Position numbers and translations under genes: made by a program
NCBI GenBank assembly: GCA_016789365.1
Contig: JAEURH010000007.1
Coordinates: 1 to 55,356 of the forward strand
Direction: 5' to 3'
Length of the DNA stretch: 55,356 nucleotides
From: Anaerolineales bacterium
GTDB lineage: Bacteria > Chloroflexota > Anaerolineae > Anaerolineales > Villigracilaceae
Notes under the pieces: generated by a model
The model's input: only the letters and a program-made list of their open reading frames with translations
Databases searched by the model: none
Told to the model about the DNA's origin: nothing
In this document: positions 23,824 through 31,774 of the stretch, in pieces
Layout of the letters: every line of letters starts with the position of its first letter
Position numbering within the stretch: position 1 is the first letter of the stretch

Positions 23824-23909
23824 TTCGGTGGCTTGGCAGTCGTGACCGTTGTCGGTTTTAGACCCATAGCTTTGCGTCGCTGCCTTTCGGCAGGTTTGCC
23901 ATTGTCGGA
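23824..23909 (-). ncRNA. c-di-GMP-I (GEMM-I) riboswitch, gene-proximal aptamer
   Basis: On the minus strand the order of conserved blocks is GGCAAACC, a P2 hairpin CTGCC-GAAA-GGCAG with the docking GAAA tetraloop, GCGACGCAAAGC, GGGTCTAA, a variable hairpin arm, and GGTCACGACTGCCAAGCCACC. This matches the GEMM-I aptamer. It ends about 45 nt before the sortase start. A CTCC just after the aptamer could pair with the GGAG of the ribosome-binding site, so control of translation is possible. Confidence 0.88.
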
Positions 23910-23931
23910 ACGATTCCGTGTTGTAAGGTGC

Positions 23932-23963
23932 AAAAAAAAACAGGCTTGACATTTGCCAAGCCC
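23932..23963 (-). terminator. Intrinsic terminator between the two riboswitches
   Basis: On the minus strand a GGCTTG/CAAGCC hairpin is followed by GTTTTTTTTT. It lies directly after the distal aptamer and before the proximal one, as expected for an expression platform of the first riboswitch. Confidence 0.8.
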
Positions 23964-24010
23964 GCAGGAAAACAAAACTATATTTAATAATGAAAGCAGT
24001 GATGTTGTCT

Positions 24011-24098
24011 TCGGCGGCTTGGCGACCATGGTTGTTTTCACAACTTTAGGCCCATTAGCTTTGCGTCGCTGGCTTTCGCCAGGTTTGCTATTATCGGA
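24011..24098 (-). ncRNA. c-di-GMP-I (GEMM-I) riboswitch, distal aptamer
   Basis: The minus strand shows AGCAAACC, P2 hairpin CTGGC-GAAA-GCCAG, GCGACGCAAAGC, GGGCCTAAAG, a P3 arm GTTG/CAAC and GGTCGCCAAGCCGCC. The layout is the same as in the proximal copy, with different stem sequences that keep their pairing. A TATACT (-10-like) lies just upstream at about 24112-24117. Confidence 0.88.
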
Positions 24099-24204
24099 TT
24101 TCTGCGGTTAGTATATACCCAAAGGCATAAATTTCGGCTTTCATTTTGGTAATGTCACTTATTATTTTTGTTAGGGTTATACTCATGCTACACTTACACT
24201 CTTT

Positions 24205-25617
24205 ATGAAAAAACATCTCCCTTATTGGTTAAAACTTTTATACGGCTCAGGTGATTTAGGCTTATCGGGCATTGGCATGATGCGTTCTATTTTTTATGCC
24301 ATTTACTTGACTGATGTTGTCGGCATAGAACCGCGCCTTGCTTCGTTAGGTGCTTTGGTTGGTATTGTTTGGGATGCAATCAATGACCCAATTATTGGCA
24401 CATTAAGCGATAGAGTGAAATCAAAACTTGGTCGGAGGCGACCATTTTTGTTATGGTTTGCTTTTCCATTTGGATTAAGTTTTGTGATGTTATGGTCGGC
24501 ACCAAATTGGGAAAGCCAAATTGGTTTGTTAATTTATGTCACACTCGCGTTTATGATTTCGGATACGTTAACAACTTTGGTAGCAGTGCCGTATCTTTCA
24601 TTAACGCCCGAACTCACGCAAGATTATGATGAACGAACTTCGCTTTCGAGTTTTCGTTCGGTCTTTCAATTAATTGCCGCAATGGCGGTGGTTGTGACTG
24701 CGCCGATGATTGTGGATGCCGTGATATTAAATGGAGGAAGCCAACAACAAGGATTTATGACTGCTGGCGCAATTTTTGGTGCAATTGGTTCGCTTCCACT
24801 TTTCTTGATAGGTGTTTTCGTCCGAGAGAAATTTGCCTCGCGTGAAGAAGAGTCGCTTCCATTTCGTGAGAGTCTGAAAATGGCTTGGGAGAATGTCCCA
24901 TTTCGTTACGCGGCAGGAATTTATATGTTCAACTGGTCAGCAGTGGATATGGTCGCAATTGCTTTCCCATTCTTTCTTTTATATTGGATAGCACAAGGCG
25001 ATTTGTTAGCCAATATTAACTTCTTTGGAATCAACCTTGCACTTGAATCTGCATTTTTCGGAATCATGATGTCGGTTTGTATTTTGTTTATTCCGTTTTG
25101 GTTATGGATGGCAAAAAGACTCAACAAAATTAAAGCCTATATTATCGGCATGATTTGCTGGGTTGTGGCTGAAGTTTTAATTTTCACCATTCAACCAGGT
25201 GAAATTAATTATTTACTATGGATTGCTGCCTTTGCAGGAGTTGGTGTCTCTGCCGCATATATTTTGCCCGACTCCATTTTGCCCGATGTGATTGAATGGG
25301 ATGAATTGCGTACCAACCGCAGGCAAGAAGGTGTGTATTACGGCATCCGCACTTTGATTCGCAAATTGACAGGTGCAGGTGTGATATTTGTGACTTTGCA
25401 AATTTTAGGTTGGTCTGGTTATGTTGCCCCACCAGAAGGTGCAATTCAATTCACACAACCTGATTCTGCTTTGTTTATGATTCGTCTCATGGTTTCTTTA
25501 ATTGGGGCAGTTATAGTCTCTGGCACAATTTTATTAGCATGGTCATATCCATTGACCAGAGAAAAGTATGACCGAATCAAAAAATTGTTAGCAATTCGTA
25601 GAAGTAGGCAAACTTAA
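24205..25617 (+). CDS. GPH-family (MelB-like) sugar:cation symporter
   Basis: A 470-residue MFS transporter with twelve predicted membrane helices. The glycoside-pentoside-hexuronide family marks are visible: an N-terminal LLYGSGDLGLS, the cytoplasmic loop DAINDPIIGTLSDRVKSKLGRRRPF, and the mid-chain YLSLTPELTQDYDERTSLSSFR. It probably imports a glycoside coupled to Na+ or H+. The exact sugar cannot be read. It is divergent from the riboswitch-sortase unit and separated from it by the riboswitch region. No clear ribosome-binding site precedes the ATG. Confidence 0.88.
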   Translation: MKKHLPYWLKLLYGSGDLGLSGIGMMRSIFYAIYLTDVVGIEPRLASLGALVGIVWDAINDPIIGTLSDRVKSKLGRRRPFLLWFAFPFGLSFVMLWSAPNWESQIGLLIYVTLAFMISDTLTTLVAVPYLSLTPELTQDYDERTSLSSFRSVFQLIAAMAVVVTAPMIVDAVILNGGSQQQGFMTAGAIFGAIGSLPLFLIGVFVREKFASREEESLPFRESLKMAWENVPFRYAAGIYMFNWSAVDMVAIAFPFFLLYWIAQGDLLANINFFGINLALESAFFGIMMSVCILFIPFWLWMAKRLNKIKAYIIGMICWVVAEVLIFTIQPGEINYLLWIAAFAGVGVSAAYILPDSILPDVIEWDELRTNRRQEGVYYGIRTLIRKLTGAGVIFVTLQILGWSGYVAPPEGAIQFTQPDSALFMIRLMVSLIGAVIVSGTILLAWSYPLTREKYDRIKKLLAIRRSRQT

Positions 25618-25660
25618 TTTATAAAAATTAATTAGTATGTAAATAAAACTAAGATTAATT

Positions 25661-26278
25661 TTATGGGGTAAAAGACATCGTTTTTAGTATTCTCTCAAAA
25701 ACTACTACAGTTTCAGGAGCAAGTTCAGAGGCTTTCATCAACCCATACATTGGACCCATGCTAATTATCGTATCCCCATTTTGGATAAAAACACTAAACG
25801 GACCGCCTGTTTCAATATAAAAGGGGATGCTAGTCTTAATAGCAGGTTGTCCATCAACTGTGAAATACTCTCCTAAATCTGATTCTGATATATTCGGTTG
25901 AGGTGTCTTTTTAGTCCATCTCCCAGTAAATTCTTTCAGAAGAAATTCATTAAGAGAAAGTTGATTAGGATTTGGTAATACATACAATATCATTCCTTGA
26001 TAGCCATATCCATCAATTTGTGCAAATTGAACCGACAAATGATTGTACTGTTCGCCTCTATCGTTACCTACACTTATAGATAAAGTCTGCGGAGCATAAG
26101 TAAATGAATATCCAACTTCGTCATCTGCAAAGCGGTATTGTCCATTTTCCAATATTTCTGGGGTTATAGAAGGTTTGGGATGTTGGTAAGGCGGAGCACT
26201 TACAGGTTTTATGTTCCAAGTACTTAATAATACAAATAGAATAACAGTCACTACAATTACCATAATACTTTTTTTCAT
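25661..26278 (-). CDS. Hypothetical exported or membrane-anchored protein
   Basis: A 205-residue protein with one N-terminal hydrophobic helix (about 4-22), a Pro-rich linker, and a beta-rich domain (YRFADDEVGYSFTYAPQTLSISVG; a later DGQPAIKTSIPFYIETGG; and a terminal FERILKTMSFTP). The pattern resembles PsbP/DUF-type small beta-sandwich domains in which the last helix leads into 'IL.T..F', but I cannot name a family. I chose the ATG at 26278, with AAGGAG 4 nt upstream. It is A+T-rich and transcribed toward the symporter gene. Confidence 0.65.
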   Translation of the reverse strand: MKKSIMVIVVTVILFVLLSTWNIKPVSAPPYQHPKPSITPEILENGQYRFADDEVGYSFTYAPQTLSISVGNDRGEQYNHLSVQFAQIDGYGYQGMILYVLPNPNQLSLNEFLLKEFTGRWTKKTPQPNISESDLGEYFTVDGQPAIKTSIPFYIETGGPFSVFIQNGDTIISMGPMYGLMKASELAPETVVVFERILKTMSFTP

Positions 26279-26381
26279 ATAACTCCTTTTATTTGCACGT
26301 TGCATTATACAGAAAACTATTAACTTAAATTCTTAAAAACATGAAAGGTAACAATTTTGAAAAGTTAAAGTAATAAAACCA

Positions 26382-26413
26382 AAACGTGGAAAGCGCATAA
26401 CGCCTCCACGTTT
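26382..26413 (-). terminator. Probable terminator after mcmA
   Basis: Arms AAACGTGGA/TCCACGTTT enclose a 14-nt loop and are followed on the minus strand by TTGGTTTTATTAC. It lies downstream of the mutase gene. Confidence 0.6.
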
Positions 26414-26414
26414 C

Positions 26415-26447
26415 AATCGTAAATCAAAAATCGTCAATCGCAAATCG
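26415..26447. repeat. AATCGTAAATC-family repeat abutting the mcmA stop
   Basis: Repeats of AATCGTAAATC, AAATCGTCAATCG and CAAATCGT end exactly at the stop codon of the mutase gene (26448-26450). It has the same orientation as the copy at 8295-8330. Confidence 0.65.
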
Positions 26448-28127
26448 TTAAATCATCGTTGGTTCTTCGTATTTCCCAAATACTTTCGTCATCACACCAA
26501 TCATTTCGCCTAAAGTGCAATACGCGCGCACACAATCCATAATGTAAGGCATGGTATTTTCTGTGCCTTCACTTGCGATTCGTAAAGCATCTAATGTCTG
26601 ACCGACTCTACCAGAGTCACGCGTCTTTTTCACTTCTTGAATACGTTTGACTTGCCGACTAAACCCATTCGGGTCCATTTCCAAAATGGGAATTCTCAGC
26701 GGTTTATTTTCTGCATAGGCATTGATACCGACAATTTTTCTTATATTCGTATCAATCTCTCTTTGATAACGATAAGCCGCATCAGAAATTTCACTTTGCA
26801 TGAATCCTTTTTCAATCGATGGAATCACGCCGCCTAAATCTTGAATACGTTGGAAGTAAGCATAGGCATCTTTTTCCATACGATTGGTTTGTGACTCTAC
26901 AAAATAACTTCCGCCTAATGGATCCACAGTATTTGCAACACCAGATTCTTCAGCAATGATTTGTTGAGTTCGTAAAGCAATTGTCACCGAATGTTCGGAA
27001 GGCAAGGCTAAGGCTTCATCCATTGAATTGGTATGTAAAGATTGTGTTCCGCCTAATACAGCCGCAAGTGCTTGAATTGCAACACGGACAACATTATTTT
27101 CAGGTTGTTGAGCAGTTAACGAAACACCAGCAGTTTGTGTATGGAATCTCATCAACCATGATTTTGGATTCTTCGCTTTGAAAGTTTCTCGCATTTCACG
27201 CGCCCAAATTCTACGAGCGGCTCTGTATTTTGCAATCTCTTCAAAGAAATCGTTATGTGCATTGAAGAAGAAAGATAACCTCGGAGCAAATTCGTCAACA
27301 TCCATGCCGCGTGCGATTCCCCAACGCACATATTCCATGCCATCTGCTAATGTAAATGCTAATTCTTGTGCAGCGGTTGAACCCGCTTCGCGGATGTGAT
27401 AGCCTGAAATTGAAATCGTATTCCATTGTGGAACTTGTTTTGAGCCAAACTCCATTGTATCTACAACGAGTCGCATAGATGGTTCAGGCGGGAAGATAAA
27501 TTCTTTTTGTGCAATAAATTCTTTTAGAATATCGTTTTGTAATGTGCCACGTAATTGGTCTAATCTCACGCCTTGTTTTTCTGCGGCACATAAATACATT
27601 GCCCAAATAATTGCGGCTGGAGAATTAATCGTCATGCTTGATGAAACTTTATCTAATGGAATGCCATCTAATAAAATTTCCATATCTTTCAAAGAAGAAA
27701 TTGCAACTCCACATTTTCCGAATTCACCGAGTGCTTCAGGTTGGTCAGTGTCATAACCCATCAAAGTGGCTAGGTCGAAGGCAATGCTCAAACCTGTTTG
27801 ACCCTGTTCAAGTAAGTATTTGAAGCGTGCATTTGTCTCTTCTGCTGTGCCGAAACCTGCAAACATTCTCATCGTCCACAATTTGGAGCGATGAAGAGTC
27901 GGATGTACGCCGCGTGTATAAGGATAGTCACCAGGCAGACTTAAGTCTGAAGCGTAATCCATATCCGCAATATCAAGCGGCGTATAGAGTCGATTAATCG
28001 GTTCAGAAGAAGTTGTGATAAATTCATCGGCTCGTTCTGGCAATTGACTCAACGCTTTTTTGAGAGACGTCTCTTCCCACGTGGAAAGTTGTTTCTTTAA
28101 TTCTTCAAGTTTTTTCTTATCGTACAT
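26448..28127 (-). CDS. mcmA: Methylmalonyl-CoA mutase, N-terminal (large-domain) subunit
   Basis: Interconverts methylmalonyl-CoA and succinyl-CoA with adenosylcobalamin. The 559 residues cover the substrate-binding TIM barrel: [30 protein letters not shown] (in two parts here), [15 protein letters not shown], and [22 protein letters not shown] with the catalytic His. The cobalamin-binding domain (DxHxxG) is absent, as in organisms where it is a separate small protein; that partner is not in the window. AAGGAG precedes the ATG by 7 nt. It stands alone, divergent from DUF3090. Confidence 0.92.
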   Translation of the reverse strand: MYDKKKLEELKKQLSTWEETSLKKALSQLPERADEFITTSSEPINRLYTPLDIADMDYASDLSLPGDYPYTRGVHPTLHRSKLWTMRMFAGFGTAEETNARFKYLLEQGQTGLSIAFDLATLMGYDTDQPEALGEFGKCGVAISSLKDMEILLDGIPLDKVSSSMTINSPAAIIWAMYLCAAEKQGVRLDQLRGTLQNDILKEFIAQKEFIFPPEPSMRLVVDTMEFGSKQVPQWNTISISGYHIREAGSTAAQELAFTLADGMEYVRWGIARGMDVDEFAPRLSFFFNAHNDFFEEIAKYRAARRIWAREMRETFKAKNPKSWLMRFHTQTAGVSLTAQQPENNVVRVAIQALAAVLGGTQSLHTNSMDEALALPSEHSVTIALRTQQIIAEESGVANTVDPLGGSYFVESQTNRMEKDAYAYFQRIQDLGGVIPSIEKGFMQSEISDAAYRYQREIDTNIRKIVGINAYAENKPLRIPILEMDPNGFSRQVKRIQEVKKTRDSGRVGQTLDALRIASEGTENTMPYIMDCVRAYCTLGEMIGVMTKVFGKYEEPTMI

Positions 28128-28155
28128 GGCAACTCCTTTGATGAGATGTTTGAAT

Positions 28156-28161
28156 TATAAT
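28156..28161 (+). promoter_or_regulatory. -10 box of the DUF3090 gene
   Basis: A perfect TATAAT lies 18 nt before the ATG at 28180, implying a leader of only about a dozen nucleotides. No good -35 is seen. Confidence 0.4.
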
Positions 28162-28179
28162 ACTTGAAAGGTTAAACCT

Positions 28180-28707
28180 ATGCCACGTTTTGAAATTGAT
28201 GTTGACCCATGTGACCACATTACTGCTGATGCGATTGGAAAGCCTGGTCAGCGTGTGTTTTATTTGCAAGCCTATCAGGATACGCGCACGATTACGATTA
28301 TTATTGAAAAAGCGCAATTGATTTCGTTGGCTGTTGGTGTTGAACAATTTTTAGGTCAGTTGAGTCAACAAAACCCTGATTTAGAAGAAGCGTCTGGCGA
28401 TTATGTTGAAGATGCTATGAGAATCAACCCGCCAGTTGACCCGTTGTATCGTGCTGGTGAAATTGGGCTTGGTTATGATAAAGACCGTGATTTGGTTGTA
28501 GTATTTACAAAAGAATTATTGACGGAAGATGCTGAACCAGAATCAGCCGCGCAAGTTCGTTTTTGGGCAACGCGTACACAAATGCGTCGCCTCGCACGTT
28601 GGGGACAAGATGTTACATCACGCGGCAGACCGATTTGTCCACAGTGTGGTCAGCCGATGGAACCCGAAGGGCATTTTTGTCCGAAGAAGAATGGGCATTT
28701 AAGATAA
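28180..28707 (+). CDS. DUF3090-family protein
   Basis: A 175-residue conserved protein. The family hallmarks are the start MPRFEIDVDPCDHITADAIGKPGQRVF (in two parts here), EKAQLISLAVGVEQ, and a C-terminal zinc-ribbon-like CPQCGQPMEPEGHFCPKKNGH. The Cys pairs and His suggest bound zinc. The biochemical role is unknown. In Actinobacteriota and Chloroflexota this family commonly neighbours SCO1664-family genes, and that linkage is seen here two genes downstream. It begins a three-gene plus-strand run divergent from the mutase. Confidence 0.9.
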   Translation: MPRFEIDVDPCDHITADAIGKPGQRVFYLQAYQDTRTITIIIEKAQLISLAVGVEQFLGQLSQQNPDLEEASGDYVEDAMRINPPVDPLYRAGEIGLGYDKDRDLVVVFTKELLTEDAEPESAAQVRFWATRTQMRRLARWGQDVTSRGRPICPQCGQPMEPEGHFCPKKNGHLR

Positions 28708-28714
28708 GTTACAG

Positions 28715-28756
28715 GTTACAAGTTGAAGGTTGCAGGTTTAATTTTCAACTTGTAAC
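28715..28756. repeat. GTTACAAGTTGAA inverted repeat
   Basis: Perfect 13-bp arms GTTACAAGTTGAA (28715-28727) and TTCAACTTGTAAC (28744-28756) lie between the DUF3090 and TPR genes. Confidence 0.75.
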
Positions 28757-28779
28757 ATTCAACTTTCAACTTTTGACGA

Positions 28780-29268
28780 ATGAATAAACAAGAAAAACTT
28801 TCCCATGCAATTAAGTTAAGAGAATCAGGAAAACAAGAAGAAGCGCGAGATGCTCTGCTTCAACTTCATGCTGAATTTCCTGACGATGCACAAGTCAATT
28901 ATCAATGTGCATGGATTCATGATGCGCTTGGTTTAGAAAAAGAAGCCATTCCATTTTATGAAAAAGCTATATCAGCAGGTTTACAAGGTGATGATTTAAG
29001 AAACGCCTTACTTGGTATGGGCAGTACGTATCGTTGTATTGGTGAATATCAAAAAGCAAAAGAAACATTTGAAATTGCTTTAGAAAAATTCCCTGAAGGC
29101 AATGAATTCAAAGTATTTCTTTCTATGGTGTATTACAACTTAAAAGAACATTCAAAAGCGATGGAAATACTTTTGAACACAGTCCTTGAAACATCGAAAG
29201 ACGAAAATGTAAATCAATATCACCGTGCTATAAAGTTTTATGCCGACAAACTCGACGAGACATGGTAA
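28780..29268 (+). CDS. Tetratricopeptide-repeat protein
   Basis: A 162-residue helical protein made of about three TPR units (QVNYQCAWIHDALGLEKEAIPFYEKAI; then GMGSTYRCIGEYQKAKETFEIAL; then FLSMVYYNLKEHSKAMEILL, each split from its neighbours). It is probably a small protein-binding scaffold, and the partner is unknown. It overlaps the SCO1664-family gene by 7 nt, so the two are likely coupled, and it follows DUF3090 across a palindromic gap. There is no signal peptide, so a cytoplasmic location is expected. Confidence 0.85.
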   Translation: MNKQEKLSHAIKLRESGKQEEARDALLQLHAEFPDDAQVNYQCAWIHDALGLEKEAIPFYEKAISAGLQGDDLRNALLGMGSTYRCIGEYQKAKETFEIALEKFPEGNEFKVFLSMVYYNLKEHSKAMEILLNTVLETSKDENVNQYHRAIKFYADKLDETW

Positions 29269-29963
29269 CAAACGAAATTCAAACTGCATTAACAAATGGT
29301 GATTACAAACTCAAGGGTCAATTTATGCTTGGGTCAAATTACACTTTTCTTGTTGATGTCCAATACGAAGATAAAATTTATCAAGCAGTTTATAAACCGA
29401 GTCGTGGCGAGCAACCACTTTGGGATTTTCCTGAAAACACACTCGCCTTGCGCGAAGTCGCCGCCTATCAATTAAGTGAAATATTAAATTTGCACATCGT
29501 TCCATTTACAGTCTATCGTGATGATGGTCCGCATGGTGCAGGTTCACTGCAACAATATATTGAATATGATATTGAATATCATTATTTCAATTTCAGCGAA
29601 GAAGATAAAGAAAAACTTCGTCCCGTTGTATTTTTTGATTTACTCGCCAACAATGCTGATAGAAAAGGTGGTCATGTTTTTTTTGAAGATGAAACACAAA
29701 AACTTTTTGCCATTGACCATGGCATTTGTTTTCATCAAGAAGATAAACTCCGCACCGTGTTATGGGATTTTGCTGGAGAAAATATTCCAGATGAATTTCT
29801 CGCGCCTCTTTCTTTAACTTCAACTTGGTCTGACGTTCTTCAACCTTATCTTAGCCCCAGCGAAATCCGCGCATTGATTCGGCGTGCGGATAAATTATGT
29901 AAAACAAAAATATTCCCTTATCCGTTACAAGGACGTAGGGCGTATCCATATCCACCAATATAA
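29262..29963 (+). CDS. SCO1664-family protein
   Basis: A 233-residue protein matching the SCO1664 family, which looks like a reduced PI3/4-kinase-type fold. An N-terminal strand-loop (YKLKGQFMLGSNYTFLV) leads to the Lys in AVYKPSRGEQPLWDFP, then VVFFDLLANNADRKGGHVF (NADRK resembling a catalytic N/D pair) and an acidic FAIDHG motif like the kinase DxG. Kinase activity is inferred from these motifs and not proven. The genomic link to DUF3090 is conserved in other phyla, which suggests a shared pathway. Confidence 0.85.
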   Translation: MVTNEIQTALTNGDYKLKGQFMLGSNYTFLVDVQYEDKIYQAVYKPSRGEQPLWDFPENTLALREVAAYQLSEILNLHIVPFTVYRDDGPHGAGSLQQYIEYDIEYHYFNFSEEDKEKLRPVVFFDLLANNADRKGGHVFFEDETQKLFAIDHGICFHQEDKLRTVLWDFAGENIPDEFLAPLSLTSTWSDVLQPYLSPSEIRALIRRADKLCKTKIFPYPLQGRRAYPYPPI

Positions 29964-29970
29964 AAATCAT

Positions 29971-30064
29971 GTCATTGCGAGCCACGTTCTTGTTCTTTGT
30001 GGCGAAGCAATCTCCAACACAATCATAAGATTGCTTCGTCGGGCAAAGCCCTCCTCGCAATGAC
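29971..30064. repeat. GTCATTGCGAG family palindromic repeat
   Basis: Ends GTCATTGCGAG (29971-29981) and CTCGCAATGAC (30054-30064) are perfect inverted repeats. Inner arms GCGAAGCAATCT and AGATTGCTTCGTC pair as well. It ends 13 nt before the next start codon. Confidence 0.8.
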
Positions 30065-30077
30065 ATAAGGAGAATCT

Positions 30078-31112
30078 ATGCACTACAAACTCGCACTCAT
30101 CGGTTTTGGAAATGTAGCCCGTTCGTTGGCTAGATTATTAATTCGTAAGCAAGATGTTTTGAAATCAAAACATGACATTACCTTTTCATTCACAGGTATT
30201 TCTACTGGCAGACATGGATTTGCAGTAAATCCAAATGGGTTAGATATTCAAAAAGCATTAGAACTCGTTGAAAGTGGAAAAGACATCTTTCCTCTTTCTT
30301 CTTTCAATGTGCAAGATTCATTATCTGTAATTGAACATTCCCAAGCGAATCTGATGTTTGAAAACTCCCCCGTCAACACACAGACTGGTCAACCTGCATT
30401 AGACCATATCCGCACGGCATTAAATTTTGGAATGCATGCGATTACTGCGAATAAAGGTCCAGTTGTGCATGGATATAGAGAATTAACAAAGTTAGCAGAA
30501 TCAAAAGGAAAAAAGTTTCGGTTTGAATCCACTGTTTTGGGTGGCGCACCAGTTTTCAGTGTGATGCGAGAAGCGTTTCCACTTGCGGATTTGGAATCCT
30601 TTAAGGGAATCTTCAATGCCACGACAAATATCATTTTGTCACGCATGGAAAATGGCGAGTCATATCAAGACGCAGTCAAATATTGTCAATCGATTGGAGT
30701 GGCAGAAACTGACCCGACCAATGATGTGGATGGTTGGGATGCGGCGATTAAAGTTGCCGCGTTGGTGACTGTGCTCTGGGATACGCCCATCACGCCACAA
30801 GAAATAAACCCAATTGGCATTCGTGGAATCACACCTGACATGATTCAAAAAGCCAAAGCGGAAAACAAAAGATATAAATTAGTTTGTTCTGCTGAAAAAG
30901 TTGGTGACAAAATCAATGCCAGTGTTTCCCCACAATTGGTTGATTCAACCTCGCCTTTGTATGGCATGATGAATTCAAGCACAGGTGTTACATTTAGAAC
31001 CGATGTGATTTTGGATTATTCAATTACATTATCTGAAAAGCCCGGCATGTTGGGCGGACCTGTCGAAACGGCTTATGGTTTGTTTGCGGATTTTGTGAAT
31101 GTAGTGAAATAA
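30078..31112 (+). CDS. Homoserine dehydrogenase-like protein
   Basis: A 344-residue NAD(P)-dependent dehydrogenase. It has the nucleotide-binding LIGFGNVARS (about 6-15), the family ITANKGPV (about 122-129) and the substrate-binding ESTVLGGAPVF and GIFNATTNIILSRM. The acidic DPTNDVDGWDAAIK supplies the catalytic Lys region. It lacks the C-terminal ACT regulatory domain of standard homoserine dehydrogenases, so it may be feedback-insensitive or act on a related substrate. AAGGAG lies 7 nt upstream, partly in the end of a palindromic repeat. Confidence 0.85.
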   Translation: MHYKLALIGFGNVARSLARLLIRKQDVLKSKHDITFSFTGISTGRHGFAVNPNGLDIQKALELVESGKDIFPLSSFNVQDSLSVIEHSQANLMFENSPVNTQTGQPALDHIRTALNFGMHAITANKGPVVHGYRELTKLAESKGKKFRFESTVLGGAPVFSVMREAFPLADLESFKGIFNATTNIILSRMENGESYQDAVKYCQSIGVAETDPTNDVDGWDAAIKVAALVTVLWDTPITPQEINPIGIRGITPDMIQKAKAENKRYKLVCSAEKVGDKINASVSPQLVDSTSPLYGMMNSSTGVTFRTDVILDYSITLSEKPGMLGGPVETAYGLFADFVNVVK

Positions 31113-31117
31113 TTTGG

Positions 31118-31188
31118 GGACGCGGATAAACGCTGAAAACGCGGATTTTTTTAATCCTTTCCGAGTAAATCTGCGTTCATCAGCGTCC
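31118..31188. repeat. GGACGC...GCGTCC inverted repeat
   Basis: Outer arms GGACGC (31118-31123) and GCGTCC (31183-31188) with inner AAACGCGGATTT/AAATCTGCGTT complementarity. It fills the gap between two convergent genes and carries an internal T-run. Confidence 0.65.
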
Positions 31189-31192
31189 TATT

Positions 31193-31540
31193 TTAAAACA
31201 CCAAAACTGCAATCAACCCCAAAATCGCAGGGACTGCTTGAATATAAAAAATTCTTTTGCTCACAGTCAATGCGCCGAAGATGCCAGCAATAATCACACA
31301 AACTAAGAAAAATATTTTGACTGAATCATCGGTAAACAAACTCCAGATTAATCCAGCCGCGAGGAAGCCGTTATATAAACCTTGATTCATCGCCAATGTT
31401 TTGGATGATTTAGCTTGTTCTTCCGTCATGCGGAAAGATTTCATACCGCGCGGTTTGTCCCATAGGAACATTTCGAGGTATAAAAATCCTAAATGTAACA
31501 AAGCAACAATAATAATAAGAATGGTGGAAATTAGATTCAT
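31193..31540 (-). CDS. DUF1304-family membrane protein
   Basis: A 115-residue protein with four predicted transmembrane helices and the DUF1304 signature HLGFLYLEMFLWDKPRG, followed by AMNQGLYNGFLAAGL. The function of the family is unknown. The ATG at 31540 has AAAGGAG 5 nt upstream; a longer upstream frame runs through a hairpin repeat and is not used. It is a single minus-strand gene between hom-like and radA. Confidence 0.87.
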   Translation of the reverse strand: MNLISTILIIIVALLHLGFLYLEMFLWDKPRGMKSFRMTEEQAKSSKTLAMNQGLYNGFLAAGLIWSLFTDDSVKIFFLVCVIIAGIFGALTVSKRIFYIQAVPAILGLIAVLVF

Positions 31541-31578
31541 GGCTTCTCCTTTAATAAATAAAGTATAGCAGGGAAAGG

Positions 31579-31632
31579 GTGCGTCGCGCTTGACTCGTGA
31601 GGAATCTTCTAAATTCTTAGAGCGCGACGCAC
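31579..31632. repeat. Hairpin repeat, GTGCGTCGCGC family (copy 2)
   Basis: Perfect 12-bp arms GTGCGTCGCGCT (31579-31590) and AGCGCGACGCAC (31621-31632). The arm sequence is the same as at 6490-6542, but the loop differs. Confidence 0.75.
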
Positions 31633-31677
31633 TCCGGTCAACAAAACAGAACAAAAATTCTGATATACTGCGTTTAT

Positions 31678-31761
31678 GTCACCCTGAGCGAATGCGAAGG
31701 GTCTCTAAGATAATCTCAGAGATTCTTCGCCACAAAGAGCAAGAGCGTGGCTCAGAATGAC
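31678..31761. repeat. GTCA-TGAGC family palindromic repeat (copy 3)
   Basis: Ends GTCACCCTGAGC and GCTCAGAATGAC with an internal CTCTAAGATAATCTCAGAG hairpin. It lies 13 nt before radA and so probably forms its 5' leader. Confidence 0.8.
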
Positions 31762-31774
31762 ATAAGAGGAAACA

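Noticed and set aside
23676-24041. A 121-codon minus-strand reading frame rich in Lys, Thr and Pro
   Set aside because: It runs across both riboswitch aptamers, the terminator and the start of the sortase gene. Its apparent repeats come from the tandem aptamers.
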